Shown piece after piece: positions 36,611 through 45,425 of a stretch of 64,000 nt of DNA. The stretch lies in assembly GCA_947452365.1 (NCBI GenBank), contig CANGCO010000003.1, positions 1 to 64,000 of the forward strand. The letters are read 5' to 3'. The position numbers were made by a program, and so were the translations under genes. The first letter of the stretch is position 1, and each line of letters starts with the position of its first letter. This DNA is from Caulobacteraceae bacterium. Lineage in GTDB: Bacteria; Pseudomonadota; Alphaproteobacteria; Caulobacterales; Caulobacteraceae. The notes beneath the pieces were generated by a model, which searched no databases, was not told where the DNA came from, and saw nothing but the letters and a program-made list of their open reading frames with translations.

Positions 36611-37726
36611 ATGACCATCCCACGCGACCTGACCCAGCCGACGCCCAAGCCGGGGATTCTCGACATCCATGCCTATAAGCCTGGCCGCGCCACAGCCGAG
36701 GGCGTTGCCGATCCGATCAAGCTATCGGCCAATGAGAATATTCTGGGCTCCAGCCCCAAGGCCAGGGCCGCCTTTGCTGCGGGCATGGACCGGCTGCACC
36801 TCTATCCCGATGGCCAAAGCCAGACCCTGCGCGCCGCGATCGCGCAACGTTATCAGCTCGAGCCAGAACGCCTGACCTTTGGCTGTGGCTCGGACGAGAT
36901 TTTCGCGCTCCTGAATCAGGTTCTGCTCGAGCCCGGCGATAATATTGTTCAGGGCCAATATGGCTTTGCTGCCTATGCGATTGGGGCAAGGGCCTGCCAG
37001 GCCGAGGTGCGGTTTGCGCCTGAGCCAAACCTGCGTATCGATATTGACCAGACCCTGGCCCAGATTGATCAGCGCACCCGGATTGTCTTTATCGCTAATC
37101 CTGCCAATCCGACCGGAACCTGGCTAACGGGCGAAGAGATTGCCCAGCTTCATGCTGGCCTGCCGCCCAGTGTTTTGCTGGTCCTGGACGGGGCCTATGC
37201 CGAATTTGCCACCGACCCCGCCTTTAGCGACGGCCTAGAACTGGCGCGCCAAAACAACAATGTTTTGGTCACGCGCACCTTTTCCAAAATGCACGGACTT
37301 GCGTCCTTACGGATCGGTTGGGGCTATGGCTCGGCCAGCCTGATTGACGCGCTGGAGCGTATTCGCCCGCCGTTTAATACCTCAATCCCTGCGCAAGAGG
37401 CCGCCATAGCCGCCTTGGGCGATGATGAGTTTCAAGCCCAATCCGTGGCCCATATCGAACAATGGCGGCCTTGGCTGGCTCAGCAATTGGGCGGCCTTGG
37501 GCTAGAGACAACGCCGTCGGCCGCCAATTTTCTGCTTGTGCGTTTTCCAAGCCGGGCGGGTGCGACGGCCGCCGAGGCCGAAGCCTTCTTAGCATCGCGC
37601 GGGCTTCTCGTTCGCGCTGTTGCCGGTTATGGCCTGCCAGAGCATTTACGCATCACGGTCGGTCTGGACCCTCACAACCGGGCCCTCATGGCGGCCTTGC
37701 ACGATTTTATGAGCCATAAGGACTGA
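36611..37726 (+). CDS. hisC: Histidinol-phosphate/aromatic aminotransferase
   Basis: A 371-residue PLP enzyme of the HisC family. Marker segments are LSANENILGSSPKA near residue 37, the PLP lysine in TRTFSKMHGLASLRIGW near residue 222, and IANPANPTGTW. Arg is present in EHLRITVG near the C terminus. HisC-type enzymes in alphaproteobacteria often also transaminate prephenate or aromatic 2-oxoacids. Its place between chorismate mutase and prephenate dehydrogenase suggests Tyr/Phe synthesis as at least one role. It ends 2 bases before the dehydrogenase start. Confidence 0.9.
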   Translation: MTIPRDLTQPTPKPGILDIHAYKPGRATAEGVADPIKLSANENILGSSPKARAAFAAGMDRLHLYPDGQSQTLRAAIAQRYQLEPERLTFGCGSDEIFALLNQVLLEPGDNIVQGQYGFAAYAIGARACQAEVRFAPEPNLRIDIDQTLAQIDQRTRIVFIANPANPTGTWLTGEEIAQLHAGLPPSVLLVLDGAYAEFATDPAFSDGLELARQNNNVLVTRTFSKMHGLASLRIGWGYGSASLIDALERIRPPFNTSIPAQEAAIAALGDDEFQAQSVAHIEQWRPWLAQQLGGLGLETTPSAANFLLVRFPSRAGATAAEAEAFLASRGLLVRAVAGYGLPEHLRITVGLDPHNRALMAALHDFMSHKD

Positions 37727-37728
37727 TT

Positions 37729-38661
37729 ATGACCGGGCAGCTGTTTGAACGCATCGCCCTTATTGGCTGCGGCCTGATCGGATCCTCCGTGGCCCGGGCG
37801 GTGCGCGAGCGCGGGCTTGCGCGCCATCTGGCCATTTATGATCTGAGCCCCAAGGTTAGGGACCGGGTGCGCGAGCTTGGCCTCGCGGATACGGTGACCG
37901 ATAATATTGCCGAGGCGGTCACCGGTGCGGACCTGATCATTTATGCCACCCCGCCCATGGCCATGGCCGAGGCGGCCGCTGCCGCTGCGCCCCACTATGC
38001 CACGGGCGCGGTGATCAGCGATGTCGGTTCGGTCAAGGGCGCGATTGCCGACATATTGAACAAGGATGCCCCAGAAGGCGTATTTGTCATTCCAGGCCAC
38101 CCGATTGCCGGAACCGAGCAGTCTGGACCAGATGCGGGCTTTGCCGCCCTGTTTGACGGCCGCTGGGTGATCTTGACCCCGTCGGACCGCGCCGATGAGG
38201 CCTATGCTGTGGCCGTGGCCAAGCTTTCGGCCTTTTGGCGCGGCCTGGGTGCCCAGGTCGAGCTCATGGATGCGCGTCACCATGACCTGGTTCTGGCCGT
38301 CACCAGCCACCTGCCGCACCTGATCGCCTATAATATTGTCGGCACGGCCGCCGATCTCGAAGAGGTCACCCAGGCCGAGGTGATGAAGTTTTCCGCCGGC
38401 GGCTTTCGCGATTTTACCCGCATCGCCGCGTCTGACCCGGTCATGTGGCGTGATGTTTTTATCCTGAACAAGGACGCCGTGCTCGAAATCCTTGGCCGGT
38501 TTACCGAGGACCTTCAGGCCCTGTCACGCGCCATTCGTTGGGGTGAGGCGGACAAGCTTGAAGAGCTGTTTACCCGCACCCGCGAAATCCGCCGCGGCGT
38601 TATCGCGCTTGGTCAAGAAGACCCGACCCCCAATTTTGGCCGCAACCGCGCCAAGGACTAG
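37729..38661 (+). CDS. Prephenate/arogenate dehydrogenase
   Basis: A 310-residue NAD(P)-dependent TyrA-family enzyme that decarboxylates prephenate or arogenate on the way to tyrosine. The nucleotide motif is GCGLIGSSVARAVRERG near residue 14. The catalytic His is in GHPIAGTEQSGP near residue 123. The helical C-terminal domain has AVTSHLPHLIAYNIV. No ACT domain is present, so allosteric tyrosine control through that domain is not expected. It follows hisC by 2 bases and ends 3 bases from convergent pdxH. Confidence 0.93.
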   Translation: MTGQLFERIALIGCGLIGSSVARAVRERGLARHLAIYDLSPKVRDRVRELGLADTVTDNIAEAVTGADLIIYATPPMAMAEAAAAAAPHYATGAVISDVGSVKGAIADILNKDAPEGVFVIPGHPIAGTEQSGPDAGFAALFDGRWVILTPSDRADEAYAVAVAKLSAFWRGLGAQVELMDARHHDLVLAVTSHLPHLIAYNIVGTAADLEEVTQAEVMKFSAGGFRDFTRIAASDPVMWRDVFILNKDAVLEILGRFTEDLQALSRAIRWGEADKLEELFTRTREIRRGVIALGQEDPTPNFGRNRAKD

Positions 38662-38664
38662 GGC

Positions 38665-39324
38665 TTAAGGATAAAGCCGCCCTGTCGACCAACCGGTGCC
38701 AGAGCGGCTAAAGACCAGCCGCTCGTGCAGACGAAACGGCCGGTCGCGCCAAAACTCGATCGACTGGGGCTCTAGGTGAAAACCCGACCAGTGCGGCGGG
38801 CGCGCCACCTTGCCCAGGCCAAATTTCAAGCCAAATTCCGCAATCCGCTTTTCCAGTGCAAAGCCGTCTCCAAGGGGCTGGGACTGGTCCGAGGCCCAGG
38901 CCCCGATCTGGCTGGCGCGGGCGCGGGTGGCGAAATAGGCATCGGCATCGGCGTCGCTGACCGCGGTTACTGCGCCGCGAATGCGGATTTGGCGACGCAG
39001 CGATTTCCAGTGAAACAGGAGCGCGGCCTTGGGGTTGGCCGCTAGTTCCTGGCCCTTGGCACTGTGAAGATTGGTGTAAAACACAAACCCGCCCGCATCG
39101 ACGCCCTTGAGCAAGACCATGCGCACATCGGGTAAACCCTCGGCATCAACGGTCGCCAAGGCCATGGCATTGGGATCATTGACCTCGGACGCCTTGGCCG
39201 CTTCTAGCCATTCGGCAAACAGGGCCATGGGGTCTGAGCCGGGATTCAGCGGCGGGCCCGCCGATTGGCTAGCCGCAATATATTCGGCTTCAGAGGGCGA
39301 AGCAGGGATTAGGGGTTCGGTCAT
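38665..39324 (-). CDS. pdxH: Pyridoxamine 5'-phosphate oxidase
   Basis: A 219-residue FMN flavoprotein that oxidises pyridoxine or pyridoxamine phosphate to PLP. The FMN-binding region is [29 protein letters not shown], with [15 protein letters not shown] next. The C-terminal signature [18 protein letters not shown] is present. It stands alone and diverges from the J-domain gene. Its product, PLP, serves the two aminotransferases in this window. Confidence 0.95.
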   Translation of the reverse strand: MTEPLIPASPSEAEYIAASQSAGPPLNPGSDPMALFAEWLEAAKASEVNDPNAMALATVDAEGLPDVRMVLLKGVDAGGFVFYTNLHSAKGQELAANPKAALLFHWKSLRRQIRIRGAVTAVSDADADAYFATRARASQIGAWASDQSQPLGDGFALEKRIAEFGLKFGLGKVARPPHWSGFHLEPQSIEFWRDRPFRLHERLVFSRSGTGWSTGRLYP

Positions 39325-39401
39325 GACACAATCATAGGCCAGATCACGCCGAGGGCCAGTGCGTTAACCCATCATTGACCATAATATTGCAACCTTGGAT
39401 C

Positions 39402-40085
39402 ATGACGAATGATGATTTTGCTCTAACCACGCCCAAGGCCATGGCCATACTCGGCCTCGAGGGCAGCGCGGATCTTGAGGCGATCAAGACGGCCTTTCAA
39501 AGCCTGGCGGCATCGGACCATCCCGACCGGCCGGGTGGTGATCCTGTGCGGTTCAACCGGGTCCTGCTGGCCTATCGCTATCTGCAGTCTGCCTTGCCAC
39601 GCACAAACGGTCTGGATCAGGGCCTAGAGCTGTTGGCAATTTCGCCGCAGGAAGCCTGCCAAGGCGGCAAACGGCGCTTGGCCCAACCGATCGGGCCCGA
39701 TCTGGATGTCATGTTTCCCGCAGGGCTCAGGACCGGCGAGCGCTTTAGTCTGGCCACTGAGCCGGTCGAGATCGTCATTCGCCCTGAAGGCAATCTTTCG
39801 GTAGAGGGCGATGATGTCTGGCTGACTGTGGAGGCCTCGCACAGCCTACTGCAGAGCGGCGGGCGACTGGAGTTTAGCCTATTTGATCAGCCCTACCGAA
39901 TCTGGCTTACCAAGGCGCTCGCCCAGGCCCGGCAGATCCATTTGCCTGGCCTTGGCCTGCCGGCGCGCGCAGACCATGGCCAAGGCGATGGCTTTGTGCA
40001 GCTTGTCACCCGCCCATCAGAGGCCAATGGCACCCGTGCGCAACAGCGGCGGCGACAATTTATTGCTGACTGGATTGAGCTCTGA
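39402..40085 (+). CDS. J-domain protein with degenerate DnaJ C-terminal region
   Basis: About 227 residues. The N-terminal J-domain has the HPD motif in ASDHPDRPGGD near residue 45. A C-terminal region resembles the beta-sandwich substrate domains of CbpA/DnaJ (LLAISPQEACQGGKRR, MFPAGLRTGERF). No zinc-finger repeats are present. Hsp70 co-chaperone activity is likely. I start at the ATG at 39402 (MTNDDFALTTPK) rather than at 39375. It lies 60 bases upstream of aroC, a neighbour often seen in alphaproteobacteria. Confidence 0.8.
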   Translation: MTNDDFALTTPKAMAILGLEGSADLEAIKTAFQSLAASDHPDRPGGDPVRFNRVLLAYRYLQSALPRTNGLDQGLELLAISPQEACQGGKRRLAQPIGPDLDVMFPAGLRTGERFSLATEPVEIVIRPEGNLSVEGDDVWLTVEASHSLLQSGGRLEFSLFDQPYRIWLTKALAQARQIHLPGLGLPARADHGQGDGFVQLVTRPSEANGTRAQQRRRQFIADWIEL

Positions 40086-40145
40086 TCAGTTCCCGCGCAA
40101 ACTCAGGCTTTGGGATCGGTAAAAGGTTCGGCTAAAAGCCCTTTC

Positions 40146-41270
40146 ATGTCACACAATACTTTTGGTCAATTGTTTCGTGTCACCACCTGGGGCGAGAGCC
40201 ATGGGCCAGCGCTTGGCTGTGTGGTGGATGGTTGCCCCCCTGGGCTAGCGCTTCGCCCTGAAGACATTCAGGTCTGGCTGGATCGGCGCAAGCCCGGCGG
40301 CAGCAAGTTCGTTACCCAGCGCCAAGAGCCCGATTCGGTGCGCATCTTGTCCGGCGTTTTTGAAGATGAGCGCACAAACGGCCAGGTGACCACGGGCACG
40401 CCCATTTCGCTCATGATCGAGAATGTCGATCAGCGCTCCAAAGACTATTCCGAAATCGCCCGCGCCTTTCGCCCCGGCCATGCCGACCATGCCTATTTTG
40501 CCAAATATGGCGTGCGTGACTATCGCGGCGGCGGCCGATCTTCGGCCCGTGAAACCGCCGCTAGGGTCGCGGCCGGGGCTGTTGCGCGCAAGATCTTGGG
40601 CGAAGGCGTGCGCATTCGCGCAGCCCTGGTCCAGATCGGCCCGCATGCCATTGATCGCAGCCGCTGGGACTGGGACCAATGTGATCAAAACCCGTTCTGG
40701 TGCCCTGATGCGCAAATGGCGGCGCAGTGGGAAGACTATCTGGACGGGGTACGCAAGTCTGGCTCCTCGATCGGGGCTGTGGTTGAGGTGATCGCCGAAG
40801 GTGTGCCCGCAGGCTGGGGCGCACCGCTCTATGGCAAGCTTGATGCCGAACTGGCCGGCGCCCTGATGTCCATCAATGCGGCCAAGGGGGTTGAGATCGG
40901 GGCGGGCTTTGACAGTGCCACATTGTCGGGCGAGGCCAATGCCGACCAGATGCGCATGACTCCGCATGGCCCGGTCTTTACCTCCAACCATGCCGGCGGC
41001 GTACTGGGCGGCATATCGACCGGCCAAGACCTGATCGCCCGGGTGGCCTTTAAGCCGACCAGCTCCATCCTGTCACCGCGCCAGACCGTGGACGAAGACG
41101 GGCATGAGGTCGATCTGCGCACCAAGGGCCGGCATGACCCTTGCGTCGGTATTCGCGCCGTGCCGGTGGTCGAGGCCATGACCGCCTGTGTCCTGGCCGA
41201 TGCGTTTTTGCGCCACCGCGGCCAGACCGGCGGCGGCGCCTTTGTGCCGGGCCAGACTGGACGGCGCTAG
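40146..41270 (+). CDS. aroC: Chorismate synthase
   Basis: A 374-residue FMN-dependent enzyme that forms chorismate from 5-enolpyruvylshikimate 3-phosphate. The N-terminal signature is [12 protein letters not shown]. The second signature, [20 protein letters not shown], and the C-terminal [18 protein letters not shown] are clear. The true start is the ATG at 40146 ([11 protein letters not shown]), as the track's extra 12 residues lack family support. Its product feeds the chorismate mutase gene a few kilobases upstream. Confidence 0.97.
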   Translation: MSHNTFGQLFRVTTWGESHGPALGCVVDGCPPGLALRPEDIQVWLDRRKPGGSKFVTQRQEPDSVRILSGVFEDERTNGQVTTGTPISLMIENVDQRSKDYSEIARAFRPGHADHAYFAKYGVRDYRGGGRSSARETAARVAAGAVARKILGEGVRIRAALVQIGPHAIDRSRWDWDQCDQNPFWCPDAQMAAQWEDYLDGVRKSGSSIGAVVEVIAEGVPAGWGAPLYGKLDAELAGALMSINAAKGVEIGAGFDSATLSGEANADQMRMTPHGPVFTSNHAGGVLGGISTGQDLIARVAFKPTSSILSPRQTVDEDGHEVDLRTKGRHDPCVGIRAVPVVEAMTACVLADAFLRHRGQTGGGAFVPGQTGRR

Positions 41271-41337
41271 GCTGATTGGACTTGGAAAACCGGGCGCGCC
41301 TTCCTATCTGTTGGGCTGATAATACGGAGCTGTTGCC

Positions 41338-42036
41338 ATGATTGATCACCGCCCCTTTGCCAAGCTTGGCCATGCCAATCACGGCTGGCTCAATGCCCGC
41401 CACCACTTCTCCTTCTCCAGCTATCGTGATCCTAACCGAATGAGCTGGGGCGATTTGCGGGTCTGGAATGATGACGAGATCGCTGCGGGCACAGGCTTTG
41501 CCCCGCATGGCCATGAGGACATGGAGATCATCACCTATGTCCGCACCGGCGCCATTACCCACCAAGACAGCCTGGGCAATACAGGTCGCACAGAGGCTGG
41601 GGATGTTCAGGTCATGAGCGCAGGCTCGGGCGTTCGCCATTCGGAAAACAATCGCGAGACTGAAACCACCACCCTGTTCCAGATCTGGATCGAGCCCAAG
41701 ACCCGCGGCGGTGACCCGTCCTGGGGCGCCAAGCCGTTTCCAAAGTCCGATCGCTCTGGCCAATTCATGGCTCTGGCTAGCGGATTTGCGGTGGATACGG
41801 ATGCCTTGCCGATCCGTGCCGAAGCGCGGGTGCTGGGCGCGACCCTAAAGGCTGGGCAAAGCACGATCTATGCCCTAGCCCCCGGCCGCCATGCCTATCT
41901 GGTTCTGGCGGCTGGCTCTGCGGACCTCAATGGCCTGATCTTGCAAACCCGCGATGGGGCGGCGGTTCATGATGAGGACACACTGACCGTCACCGCCTTG
42001 ACCGATGCCGAGCTGGTTCTCGTCGATAGTGTCTAG
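41338..42036 (+). CDS. Pirin family protein
   Basis: A 232-residue bicupin. The N-terminal cupin has the metal ligands in FAPHGHEDMEI (two His) and GVRHSENNRE (His and Glu), as in YhhW and human pirin. Such proteins bind Fe and some degrade quercetin; their bacterial roles vary. The gene is single. Its TAG shares CTAG with the stop of the convergent beta-lactamase. Confidence 0.9.
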   Translation: MIDHRPFAKLGHANHGWLNARHHFSFSSYRDPNRMSWGDLRVWNDDEIAAGTGFAPHGHEDMEIITYVRTGAITHQDSLGNTGRTEAGDVQVMSAGSGVRHSENNRETETTTLFQIWIEPKTRGGDPSWGAKPFPKSDRSGQFMALASGFAVDTDALPIRAEARVLGATLKAGQSTIYALAPGRHAYLVLAAGSADLNGLILQTRDGAAVHDEDTLTVTALTDAELVLVDSV

Positions 42037-42899
42037 GCCGCAGGCCAAACCCCGATCTTGGTCAAGGCCGATTTAAACCGGGTTTGCAATTCGCGGCCCG
42101 GCAGGGCACTAGCGCCCTCCATCGAGACGGCAAAGGCCAGATTCTGGTCCTTGGCCTGAACCCGCCCGACCCACCAGCCGACCGAACGCGAGCCGTCGGC
42201 AAGGCTGGAACAGGTGCCGGTCTTGCCGCTCATGGTCGCATCACCGCGCCGCTCATCGACCATGATTTGCTCAACCACCTCGGTGCTCGAGGCCTTGACC
42301 GGCAGCTGACTATTATAAAGCCGGGCGATAAATGCGCTTTGCTGGCGGGTTGAAATGGTTAGCCCGCCGCCGGCCTGGGGCCCAAGCCAGAACTGGTCGA
42401 CCGGGCCGGCTGGATCGGCCGAGCCATAGTCTAGGGCCTTTAACTGCTTGGCATAGACATCATGCCCAACCGATCGGGCCAGTTTTTGAAACCAGGGCAC
42501 CATGGACAGCTTAAACGCCTTGGCCAGATCCGCGTCCGTCTCCCAGGCCTTGACCGGCTGAGGCTTGCCATCCCAAACCACCACCGCGCTTGGCGTAATC
42601 AGGCCCGCATCCAGCCCGATTAAGGCATTGGCGATCTTGAAGCTGGAACAGGGCGGCAATTGGCGCATGCACACAGCATTGGAGCCATAGGCATAGACCT
42701 CGGCCCCGGTCTTGACCTCGCGGATCGAGACACAGGTGCCCTGACCGCCAAAGCCCTGATCAATGATCGGATTGAGCGCGGCAAAATCAATGCCCTTGGC
42801 CCCGGGCACCTTTGCGGGCGCGCAAGAGGCCAAGATCAGGGCCACCACCGCAATCTGGCCCAGACGCAGGCGACGAGACAAGATTGCAGTTTGGGTCAT
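42033..42899 (-). CDS. Class D beta-lactamase (OXA-like) lipoprotein
   Basis: About 288 residues. The N terminus ends in the lipobox LASC near residues 24-27, so the enzyme is predicted to be lipid-anchored. Catalytic motifs are SSFK (Ser-x-x-Lys), SMV (SxV), YGS in place of the usual YGN, FWLG with the Trp of the omega region, and KTGT. The motif set supports an active serine beta-lactamase. Extra cysteines lie near residues 50, 70 and 77, close to the active site. I use the ATG at 42899 after AGGACG, because 42926 overlaps the upstream crotonase. Resistance spectrum is unknown. Confidence 0.88.
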   Translation of the reverse strand: MTQTAILSRRLRLGQIAVVALILASCAPAKVPGAKGIDFAALNPIIDQGFGGQGTCVSIREVKTGAEVYAYGSNAVCMRQLPPCSSFKIANALIGLDAGLITPSAVVVWDGKPQPVKAWETDADLAKAFKLSMVPWFQKLARSVGHDVYAKQLKALDYGSADPAGPVDQFWLGPQAGGGLTISTRQQSAFIARLYNSQLPVKASSTEVVEQIMVDERRGDATMSGKTGTCSSLADGSRSVGWWVGRVQAKDQNLAFAVSMEGASALPGRELQTRFKSALTKIGVWPAA

Positions 42900-42910
42900 T
42901 CGCTTTCGTC

Positions 42911-43690
42911 CTATTTTCCGGTCCATTGGGGCGCGCGTTTCTGCGCAAAGGCCATGGGTCCCTCGACAAAATCCGCCGATTTAAACATTGAGGCCACGGC
43001 CGGATAGCCAAACTGGCCGCCAATTGCCTCGGCCAAGGTCACGTCCAGGCCCTTATGAATGGCTTCTTTCGAGGCGCGGATCGACATGGGGCTGCACTCG
43101 CAAATCAGGGCGGCCCATTTATGGGCGACCGCCATCAAATCGGAATGCGCAGCAACTTCATTGACAAAACCGAGGTCTAGGCCCTCTTGCGCCGAAACCC
43201 GCCGTCCGGTCAGGATCATGCCCATGGCCCGCTTGAGGCCAATCTGGCGCGGCAGGCGGTGCAGGCCACCGGCGAGCGCCGCCAAGCCCACGCGCGGCTC
43301 TGGCAGGGCGAAAATCGCCTTGTCCGAGGCAATGATCAGGTCGCAGGCCAAGGCAATCTCAAACCCGCCGCCCATGGCAATGCCATTGACAGCGGCAATC
43401 AAGGGCTTGTTCAGATCAAACCGCGAGGTCAGGCCGGCAAAGCCCGAGGGCGGCGAGCCCATCTTGCCGCCCGTGGCCTGGTGTTTGAGGTCATTGCCTG
43501 CGGAAAAGGCCCGGTCACCGGCACCGGTGACAATCCCGACCCATTGTTCAGGATCGGCCGCAAACGTGTCGAACACCTCGTGCAGTTCAAAATGGGCTTC
43601 AGAATGCAGGGCATTCATGACATCGGGGCGGTTCAGGGTGATCGTGGTTATGGGCCCTGCGCGTTCGACAGTGACAAATTGATAGGCCAT
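42911..43690 (-). CDS. Enoyl-CoA hydratase/isomerase family protein
   Basis: A 259-residue crotonase. The oxyanion-hole segments FSAGNDLKHQ and AVNGIAMGGGFEIALACD are present. The Glu in ALPEPRVGLAALAGG near residue 135 is a candidate catalytic acid. It is followed by the beta-lactamase gene 11 bases later, so the two may share a transcript even though their functions seem unrelated. A ribosome site AGGAAA precedes the ATG. Confidence 0.9.
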   Translation of the reverse strand: MAYQFVTVERAGPITTITLNRPDVMNALHSEAHFELHEVFDTFAADPEQWVGIVTGAGDRAFSAGNDLKHQATGGKMGSPPSGFAGLTSRFDLNKPLIAAVNGIAMGGGFEIALACDLIIASDKAIFALPEPRVGLAALAGGLHRLPRQIGLKRAMGMILTGRRVSAQEGLDLGFVNEVAAHSDLMAVAHKWAALICECSPMSIRASKEAIHKGLDVTLAEAIGGQFGYPAVASMFKSADFVEGPMAFAQKRAPQWTGK

Positions 43691-43747
43691 GGGGTTTCCT
43701 TTGATTTTAGGTTCTTGGTTTTGATTCTATTGGGATGCGGTAAAGGC

Positions 43748-44275
43748 CTAGACGTCTATCAGGCCCTTTTGATAGCGCTTCCAGTTTTCGACATAGTGCA
43801 GGGCCGAGCCGGTCAGCATCTGGATCTGGCCCTCACTGACCTCGCGCACCACCTTGCCCGGCGCGCCCATGACCATTGAATTGTCGGGAATTTCCTTGCC
43901 CTCAGTGATCAGGCTATTGGCCCCAATCAGGCAGTTGCGGCCTATTTTGGCCCCATTGAGAATGATCGAGCCAATGCCGATCAGGCTGTTGTCGCCAATC
44001 GTGCAGCCATGCAGCATGACCATGTGACCAACCGTGACATTCTTGCCAATGGTTAGTGGCATGCCAACATCAGTGTGCAAGACACTACCGTCTTGAATAT
44101 TAGTGTTTTCGCCGATTTCTATGGGATCATTGTCGCCGCGCACAGTAACATTGAACCAGATACTGGCGTTCTTTTTCAAAATGACATTGCCCATCACCGC
44201 TGCATTGGGCGCTATCCAGTAATCACCTTCTGAAGGCAGGGACGGTGTCTTGCCGTCCAGGCTATATACAGTCAT
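43748..44275 (-). CDS. Gamma-class carbonic anhydrase family protein
   Basis: A 175-residue left-handed beta-helix protein with hexapeptide repeats ([10 protein letters not shown]-like turns, [26 protein letters not shown]). The three His zinc or iron ligands are in VLHTD and GHMVMLHG. Members include carbonic anhydrases and the PaaY/YrdA group, which can also be thioesterases. The gene is on the minus strand, divergent from phoH. The 339-base region between them holds the phoH leader. Confidence 0.9.
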   Translation of the reverse strand: MTVYSLDGKTPSLPSEGDYWIAPNAAVMGNVILKKNASIWFNVTVRGDNDPIEIGENTNIQDGSVLHTDVGMPLTIGKNVTVGHMVMLHGCTIGDNSLIGIGSIILNGAKIGRNCLIGANSLITEGKEIPDNSMVMGAPGKVVREVSEGQIQMLTGSALHYVENWKRYQKGLIDV

Positions 44276-44316
44276 CCGTGCACCTCATATTCAAAATAGT
44301 GATCGAAATTAACCCG

Positions 44317-44344
44317 TTGGCAACGGCTATTATATTATCATAAT
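44317..44344 (+). promoter_or_regulatory. Sigma-70 promoter of the phoH leader
   Basis: TTGGCA (44317-44322) and CATAAT (44339-44344) are separated by 16 bases in a locally AT-rich stretch. Transcription would start near 44351, about 264 bases before the phoH ATG, giving an unusually long leader. Confidence 0.55.
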
Positions 44345-44350
44345 GCAGCG

Positions 44351-44580
44351 ACTCAGCTTGGCTATAGCCATTCTGGGTTCAGGGTCTGGATCTGGCCTCG
44401 CCGAGGTTGGACCTGGTCCAATTTGCGGAGCATGGCGTGTTTCGACTGGCCAAGTTTTACACCTCAATCCCCCGGTTTTCGGGGCTGACTGTGCCGCCAC
44501 CCGGTACGGCCCCCGGCCTCGGCGACCTACCCACCCCAGCCTACCCAAAGAGCGGTCCAATGTGGATACGCTCTTTTTTA
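44351..44580 (+). ncRNA. Candidate structured leader or small RNA upstream of phoH
   Basis: About 230 nt between the promoter at 44317 and a terminator-like hairpin. Visible elements, in order, are: the palindrome TGGCTATAGCCA (44359-44370); a 9-bp closing stem TCGCCGAGG (44398-44406) with CCTCGGCGA (44516-44524); the hairpin TTGGAC-CTG-GTCCAA (44407-44421); CCCCG/CGGGG around 44472-44486; and the terminal hairpin. GGTCCAAT occurs both as an arm of the hairpin and again in the terminator loop, so TTGGACC could pair with either. It matches no RNA family I can name; a 4.5S, 6S, tmRNA or RNase P signature was not seen. Confidence 0.5.
44547..44580 (+). terminator. Intrinsic terminator-like hairpin upstream of phoH
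   Basis: AAAGAGCG pairs perfectly with CGCTCTTT around a 14-base loop and is followed by a T-run (TTTTTTATT), 35 bases before the phoH start. The loop contains GTCCAAT, complementary to TTGGAC at 44407. It may end a small RNA or act as an attenuator of phoH. Confidence 0.65.
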
Positions 44581-44614
44581 TTGTCCTTTTCCCTGACCTG
44601 ATACGGAGAGTCCT

Positions 44615-45385
44615 ATGACCAAACGGGCCCTGAAGCGAATGGTACGCGAAGGTGAATTTGATGCCGGACAATTTGAAGACGCCAAGGTTAGGCGCTTGCC
44701 GGTCGAGCGGGGCTGGTCCCCGATTGGCAGCGCGACCCAAAGGGACGAGGATCGCGATCAGGCCTATGTCAAAACCATAAAACCCAAATCGATTGGCCAA
44801 AAACAATTGATGGACGCAATTGACGCCAAGGCCCTGGTTATGGCGCTTGGTCCCGCAGGCACGGGCAAGACCTATCTGGCCATTGCCAAGGCCGTTGAGG
44901 CGCTCGAGGCCGGCACAGTTGGCCGCATTGTTCTGTCGCGCCCAGCCGTCGATGCTGGCGAGTCGATTGGTTATCTGCCCGGCGATATGGAGGACAAGTT
45001 GGCGCCCTATCTGCGGCCCCTGTTTGATGCCCTGACCGACCGGCTATCCATGAAGCGGGTGCGGGCCCTGATGGCGGAGGGCGCAATCGAGATTGCCCCG
45101 GTTGGCTTTATGCGCGGCCGGACCCTGAATAATGCCTTTGTGGTGCTCGATGAGGCCCAGAACTGCACCTATGCCCAGCTAAAAATGCTGCTGACACGGC
45201 TGGGATGGCACTCCACCATGATTGTGACGGGCGATCCCAATCAGTCGGACCTATTGCCGGGCGTATCGGGACTGGCCGAGGTCGCTAACCGGTTTGAGGC
45301 CCTGGACAATATTGCCGTGGTGCGCCTGTCGGATGTGGATATTGTCCGCCATCCCCTGGTCGCAGAAATGCTCGGCGTCTTATAG
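44615..45385 (+). CDS. PhoH family ATPase
   Basis: A 256-residue PhoH-like P-loop NTPase. A basic N-terminal part of about 50 residues precedes IKPKSIGQKQLMDAI. Walker A is GPAGTGKTYLA near residue 83 and Walker B FVVLDEAQN near 177. SRPAVDAGESIGYLPGD and TGDPNQSDL are PhoH signatures. No PIN or KH domain is fused. It is alone, unlike the common miaB-phoH-ybeY group. PhoH proteins are linked to RNA metabolism or stress. The strong CGGAGAG ribosome site lies just after the terminator-like hairpin. Confidence 0.92.
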   Translation: MTKRALKRMVREGEFDAGQFEDAKVRRLPVERGWSPIGSATQRDEDRDQAYVKTIKPKSIGQKQLMDAIDAKALVMALGPAGTGKTYLAIAKAVEALEAGTVGRIVLSRPAVDAGESIGYLPGDMEDKLAPYLRPLFDALTDRLSMKRVRALMAEGAIEIAPVGFMRGRTLNNAFVVLDEAQNCTYAQLKMLLTRLGWHSTMIVTGDPNQSDLLPGVSGLAEVANRFEALDNIAVVRLSDVDIVRHPLVAEMLGVL

Positions 45386-45394
45386 CCACAAAAC

Positions 45395-45418
45395 CCCTCC
45401 CCTGCTGGCAGGGGAGGG
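45395..45418. terminator. GC-rich hairpin between convergent phoH and DUF3126
   Basis: CCCTCCCCTGC faces GCAGGGGAGGG with almost no loop, in the 40 bases between the convergent stops of phoH and the DUF3126 gene. It is a perfect, very stable hairpin that probably ends both transcripts. It resembles the hairpin after the FMO gene. Confidence 0.55.
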
Positions 45419-45425
45419 TGCTGGC

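Noticed and set aside
44390-44580. tmRNA, 4.5S, 6S or RNase P RNA
   Set aside because: I looked for the tmRNA tag and T-loop, the SRP GGAAG/AGCA apical loop and RNase P signature strings and saw none.
44343-44618. 91-residue ORF inside the phoH leader with a signal-peptide-like N terminus
   Set aside because: No ribosome site precedes the ATG, the rest is Pro/Gly-rich without protein character, and the region shows RNA-like hairpins and a terminator that better explain it.
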